This document shows positions 60,913 to 64,000 of a stretch of 64,000 nt of DNA, in pieces (position 1 is the stretch's first letter; each line of letters starts with the position of its first letter). The notes under the pieces were generated by a model. That model was not told the DNA's origin and did no database searches. It worked only from the letters and a program-made list of their open reading frames with translations. The position numbers and the translations under genes are program-made. The DNA is from Chromobacterium rhizoryzae (GTDB lineage Bacteria; Pseudomonadota; Gammaproteobacteria; Burkholderiales; Chromobacteriaceae), in the NCBI RefSeq assembly GCF_020544465.1, contig NZ_CP066126.1:4216001-4280000 (forward strand), read 5' to 3'.

Positions 60913-61620
60913 ATGGCAGAGCGCTTTTACATCGATCCCTACCAAACCCGCCTGGAAACCCGCGTGGCGCGGCATGACGACGCCGGCCTGGTGCTGGAGG
61001 ACACGCTGTGCTATCCGCTGGGCGGCGGCCAGCCCGGCGACAGCGCCGCGCTGAGCTGGGACGGCGGCGGCTGTGCGATCAGCGATACCCGCCGCGACCG
61101 CGAAACGCGCGCCATCGTCCACCTGCTGCCCGCCGATGCGCCCCGGCTCGCCGCCGGCACGCCGGTCGTCCTGGAACTGGATTGGGCGCGCCGCCACCGC
61201 CACATGCGCATTCACACCTGTCTGCACTTATTGTCCGTGGTGATCAAGGCCGGCGTCACCGGCGGCAATCTGAGCGCGGAATCCGGCCGTCTGGACTTCG
61301 ATCTGCCGGAAGGCATGGAGTTGGACCGCGAGCACATCGAGCGCGAGCTGAACCGGCTGGTGGCGGAGGACCGCGCGGTGCGCATCGAAATGAGCAGCGG
61401 CGAGGCGCTGCGGCGTCAGCCGGAGCTGATCAAGACCATGTCGGTGACGCCGCCGCTGCACCTGCCGGAAATCCGCTTGATCAATATCGACGGCATCGAT
61501 CTGCAGCCTTGCGGCGGCACCCATGTGCGCAGCACCGGCGAGATCGGCCCGGTCGTGGTCAAGAAGATTGAAAGCAAGGGCGCGCGCAATAAGCGGGTGG
61601 TGGTGGCGCTGCGCGACTAA
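60913..61620 (+). CDS. Alanyl-tRNA editing protein AlaX
   Basis: The 235-aa protein resembles the editing domain of alanyl-tRNA synthetase and clears Ser- or Gly-tRNA-Ala. It has the LCYPLGGGQPGDSAAL segment, HRHMRIHTCLHLLSVV (zinc histidines) and CGGTHVRSTGEIG (zinc Cys and His). The start MAERFYID follows AAAGGAATCACC; upstream codons are non-coding. Confidence 0.92.
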   Translation: MAERFYIDPYQTRLETRVARHDDAGLVLEDTLCYPLGGGQPGDSAALSWDGGGCAISDTRRDRETRAIVHLLPADAPRLAAGTPVVLELDWARRHRHMRIHTCLHLLSVVIKAGVTGGNLSAESGRLDFDLPEGMELDREHIERELNRLVAEDRAVRIEMSSGEALRRQPELIKTMSVTPPLHLPEIRLINIDGIDLQPCGGTHVRSTGEIGPVVVKKIESKGARNKRVVVALRD

Positions 61621-61672
61621 GAACCGGCTCAAAGCCTGCGCTCAGGCTAACTCGCGAAACTTTGAACTGCCG

Positions 61673-62593
61673 CTAAGCCCCCGTCGGCGCGGCCAGCCTC
61701 CGGCTGACCGCGGCCAGCTCGGCCTTCAGACTGTCGACGAAGCGCTCCAGCAGCGGGGAGGCGGGCCGGTGCAGCGGCCGCACCAGATTGACCGCGAACG
61801 GAATCGATACGCTGAAGCGCCTTGCGGCCAGGCCTGAGCCGGCATAATCCAGCGCCGTCAGCGGATTGACGACGGCCACGCCTATGCCCTGCCGCGCCAT
61901 CGCGCATACCGAGGCGGCGCTATGCGTCTCCACCACCATGCGCCGCTTGACCCCCCGCTCGGCGAACACCTGATCCAGCTGTTGCCGATAGCTGTCGGTC
62001 GCCGCCAGGCTGATGAAGGCCTCGCCTTCGAAATCCTCCGGCGCCAACACCGTCTTGCTCAGCAGCCTATGCCCCTCCGGCAACACGCACAGCTCGTCCG
62101 CCAGCAGCAAGGACTCCATCCGCGTCCCCGCCGGCGCGTGCGCGCTCTCGCTCAAACCCAGGTCATGACGCTGCGCCGCCAGCCACTCTTCCAGCAAAGG
62201 CGACTCCTGCGGCGCGATGTTCAGGCTGATGCCCGGCGCTTGCGACAGAAATCGCCGGCACGCCGCCGGCAACAGCGATTGCGCGAATACCGGCAAACAG
62301 GCAATCGATAACTGCCCCTGCTCGAACTGGCGAATCGCCGCCGCGCTGCTGACGATGCGTTCCAGGCCTTGATAGCTGCGCTGCACTTCCTCGAACAACT
62401 GCAGCCCCTGCGCGCTTGGCCGCAAGCGGCCGCGGCTGCGCTCGAACAAGACCATGCCCAGCAATTGTTCGCAACGCGCCAGTTCTCGGCTGACCGTGGG
62501 CTGCGAGGTGCGCAGCAGGACGGCCGCCTCGGTGACGCTGCCGGTGGTCATCACCGCGCGAAACACTTCAATGTGGCGCAGACTGATTTCCAT
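61673..62593 (-). CDS. lysR: LysR-type regulator of lysA
   Basis: The 306-aa protein has an N-terminal winged helix (LRHIEVFRAVMTTGSVTEAA; TSQPTVSREL) and an effector domain. It is divergent from lysA with 152 bp between the starts, the classic LysR-lysA arrangement in which LysR activates lysA when lysine is low and represses itself. Confidence 0.9.
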   Translation of the reverse strand: MEISLRHIEVFRAVMTTGSVTEAAVLLRTSQPTVSRELARCEQLLGMVLFERSRGRLRPSAQGLQLFEEVQRSYQGLERIVSSAAAIRQFEQGQLSIACLPVFAQSLLPAACRRFLSQAPGISLNIAPQESPLLEEWLAAQRHDLGLSESAHAPAGTRMESLLLADELCVLPEGHRLLSKTVLAPEDFEGEAFISLAATDSYRQQLDQVFAERGVKRRMVVETHSAASVCAMARQGIGVAVVNPLTALDYAGSGLAARRFSVSIPFAVNLVRPLHRPASPLLERFVDSLKAELAAVSRRLAAPTGA

Positions 62594-62745
62594 CCCCTAC
62601 CCCTTGCGCATAGGCGGCGCCAAGCCCGCCTTTCCCCTTGGCAATCCATATCATAAATGAAAGAAGCAGCGATAATTTGATATTTTATTTTTGCCGCGGC
62701 GCACGCCATGATGCAGTTGTCTATCACCTACGCCATCGCCACGCC
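62594..62745. promoter_or_regulatory. lysR-lysA divergent control region
   Basis: The spacer is AT-rich between 62645 and 62695 (ATATCATAAATGAAAG; TTTGATATTTTATTT), with T-N11-A type sequences expected for LysR binding. A promoter for lysA could lie at the TTTGAT/TATTTT segment. I cannot define the exact operator. Confidence 0.45.
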
Positions 62746-63984
62746 ATGAAATGCTTCGACGCCCGCCAACTGGCCGAACTCGCCCGCCAATACGGCAGCC
62801 CGCTCTGGGTGTACCACGCCGACACCATTCGCCGGCGCATTGCCGAACTGAAAGGCTTCGACGTGATCCGCTATGCGCAAAAAGCCAACTCCAACACCCA
62901 TATCCTCAGCCTGATGCGGGAACAGGGCGTCAAGGTGGACGCGGTGTCGCTGGGCGAAATCGAACGCGCGCTGGCCGCCGGCTATCGGGCGGACTCCGCC
63001 GAGCCTTCCGACATCGTCTTCACCGCCGATGTGCTGGACCGGGCCACGCTGGCGCGAGTGGCGGCCGAAGGCATCGCCGTCAACGCCGGTTCCATCGACA
63101 TGCTGCGTCAGCTGGGCGCGGCTTCGCCCGGCCATAGGGTCTGGCTGCGCGTCAACCCCGGCTTCGGCCATGGCCATAGCCAGAAAACCAATACCGGCGG
63201 CGAGAACAGCAAGCACGGCATCTGGCATGAACAGGTGGCCGACGCGCTGGCGGTGATCCGCCAGTTCGGCCTGCACTTGGTGGGCTTGCACATGCATATC
63301 GGCTCAGGCGTCGATTACGGCCACCTGCAACAGGTCTGCGGCGCCATGGTCAGGCTGGCGACCCAGTTGGGCCACGACATCGAGGCGATCTCCGCCGGCG
63401 GCGGCCTGTCCATCCCTTACCGCGACGGCGACGCCCGCATCGACACCGCGCATTATTTCGAGCTGTGGGACGAGGCGCGGCGGCGGATCGCCGCTCACCT
63501 GGGCCACCCGGTGCGGCTGGAGATCGAGCCCGGTCGTTTCCTGGTGGCGGAATCCGGCGCCCTGATCTCCGAGGTGAGGGCGGTCAAAACCATGGGCAGC
63601 CGGCGCTTCGTGCTGGTGGACGCGGGCTTCAACGACTTGATGCGCCCCGCCATGTACGGCAGCCATCACGATATTTCCGTCCTCAGCGCGGACGGCGAGG
63701 AAAAATCAGGCGAGCGCGCCCCCTGCGTGGTGGCGGGCCCCCTGTGCGAATCGGGGGATGTCTTTACCCAACAGGAGGGCGGCGTGGTGGAAAGCCGCCT
63801 GCTGCCGGAGGCTCAGGTAGGGGATTTGCTGGTGTTTCACGACGCCGGCGCTTACGGCGCCACCATGTCGTCTAACTACAATAGCCGGCCGCTGCTGGCC
63901 GAGGCCATGATAGACGGCGCCTCCAGCCGGCTGATCCGCCGCCGTCAAACCATGGCGGAGTTGCTGGAGCTGGAACGCGTCTAA
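62746..63984 (+). CDS. lysA: Diaminopimelate decarboxylase
   Basis: The 412-aa PLP enzyme makes lysine from meso-diaminopimelate. Features are the PLP lysine in IRYAQKANSNTHIL, NPGFGHGHSQKTNTGGENSK, HMHIGSGVDY, EPGRFLVAESG and the substrate segment CESGDVF. The start MKCFDARQLAEL was chosen over an upstream frame opening that lacks coding character. The gene is complete and ends 16 bp before the window edge. Confidence 0.95.
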   Translation: MKCFDARQLAELARQYGSPLWVYHADTIRRRIAELKGFDVIRYAQKANSNTHILSLMREQGVKVDAVSLGEIERALAAGYRADSAEPSDIVFTADVLDRATLARVAAEGIAVNAGSIDMLRQLGAASPGHRVWLRVNPGFGHGHSQKTNTGGENSKHGIWHEQVADALAVIRQFGLHLVGLHMHIGSGVDYGHLQQVCGAMVRLATQLGHDIEAISAGGGLSIPYRDGDARIDTAHYFELWDEARRRIAAHLGHPVRLEIEPGRFLVAESGALISEVRAVKTMGSRRFVLVDAGFNDLMRPAMYGSHHDISVLSADGEEKSGERAPCVVAGPLCESGDVFTQQEGGVVESRLLPEAQVGDLLVFHDAGAYGATMSSNYNSRPLLAEAMIDGASSRLIRRRQTMAELLELERV

Positions 63985-64000
63985 GTGCTCAGCTGAGCTT

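Overview
The window is chromosomal DNA from a high-GC betaproteobacterium of the Neisseriales, most likely Chromobacterium or a close relative. The reasons are the gene content (catecholate-type NRPS, FlgAMN flagellar genes, an extended chemosensory cluster, a selenocysteine formate dehydrogenase, a type I-F CRISPR locus) and the composition. The genus call is an inference from gene content; no database search was possible.

Layout. 1-4.2 kb: a reverse-strand single-module NRPS (C-A-T-TE) behind a Fur-box-like promoter. 4.2-10.6 kb: a Doc-type toxin-antitoxin pair, two sets of degenerate reverse-strand CRISPR repeats, then csy1-csy2-csy3-cas6f and a 16-repeat array. No cas1 or cas2-3 is present. 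10.6-14.6 kb: a TonB-dependent receptor and a MarR-GNAT fusion regulator, followed by one more repeat-spacer-repeat unit that looks like the displaced trailer of the main array. 14.6-17.3 kb: three tRNA genes (Glu, Arg, Ser) around a decayed segment with a broken DUF2975 gene, its XRE partner and a small membrane protein. 17.3-25.3 kb: lysC, then fdhD divergent from fdnG(Sec)-fdnH-fdnI-fdhE. 25.3-36.1 kb: a chemosensory operon (CheZ-like membrane protein, cheY, STAS, cheA, MCP, cheW, MCP, cheD, cheB, response regulator-EAL). 36-45 kb: srkA, selA, glpM, a cation efflux gene, selB, a SUOX-fold protein with a hybrid kinase, and selC. 45-64 kb: rhlE, a CobD/CbiB-like gene, flgA-flgM-flgN, a GDSL autotransporter esterase, hom-orf-thrC, alaA, an Mth938-like gene, an aromatic-acid MFS transporter, ndh, rluA, alaX, and the divergent lysR/lysA pair.

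Functional connections. SelA, SelB and tRNA-Sec (selC) lie within about 25 kb of the formate dehydrogenase whose internal UGA (codon 196) they decode; selD is not in the window. Aspartate-family synthesis is represented by lysC, hom, thrC and lysA. The chemosensory operon lacks cheR but has cheB and cheD.

Most interesting region: the CRISPR locus. Directly upstream of csy1, on the opposite strand, is a compact repeat / 25-nt spacer / repeat unit ending at a Rho-independent terminator. By eye its spacer partly matches (15 of 25, including positions 1-4, with a correctly placed CC PAM) a site 30-80 bp further upstream in the presumptive csy promoter. I propose a self-regulating crRNA-like RNA for this nuclease-less I-F Cascade. 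This is a hypothesis based on manual alignment.
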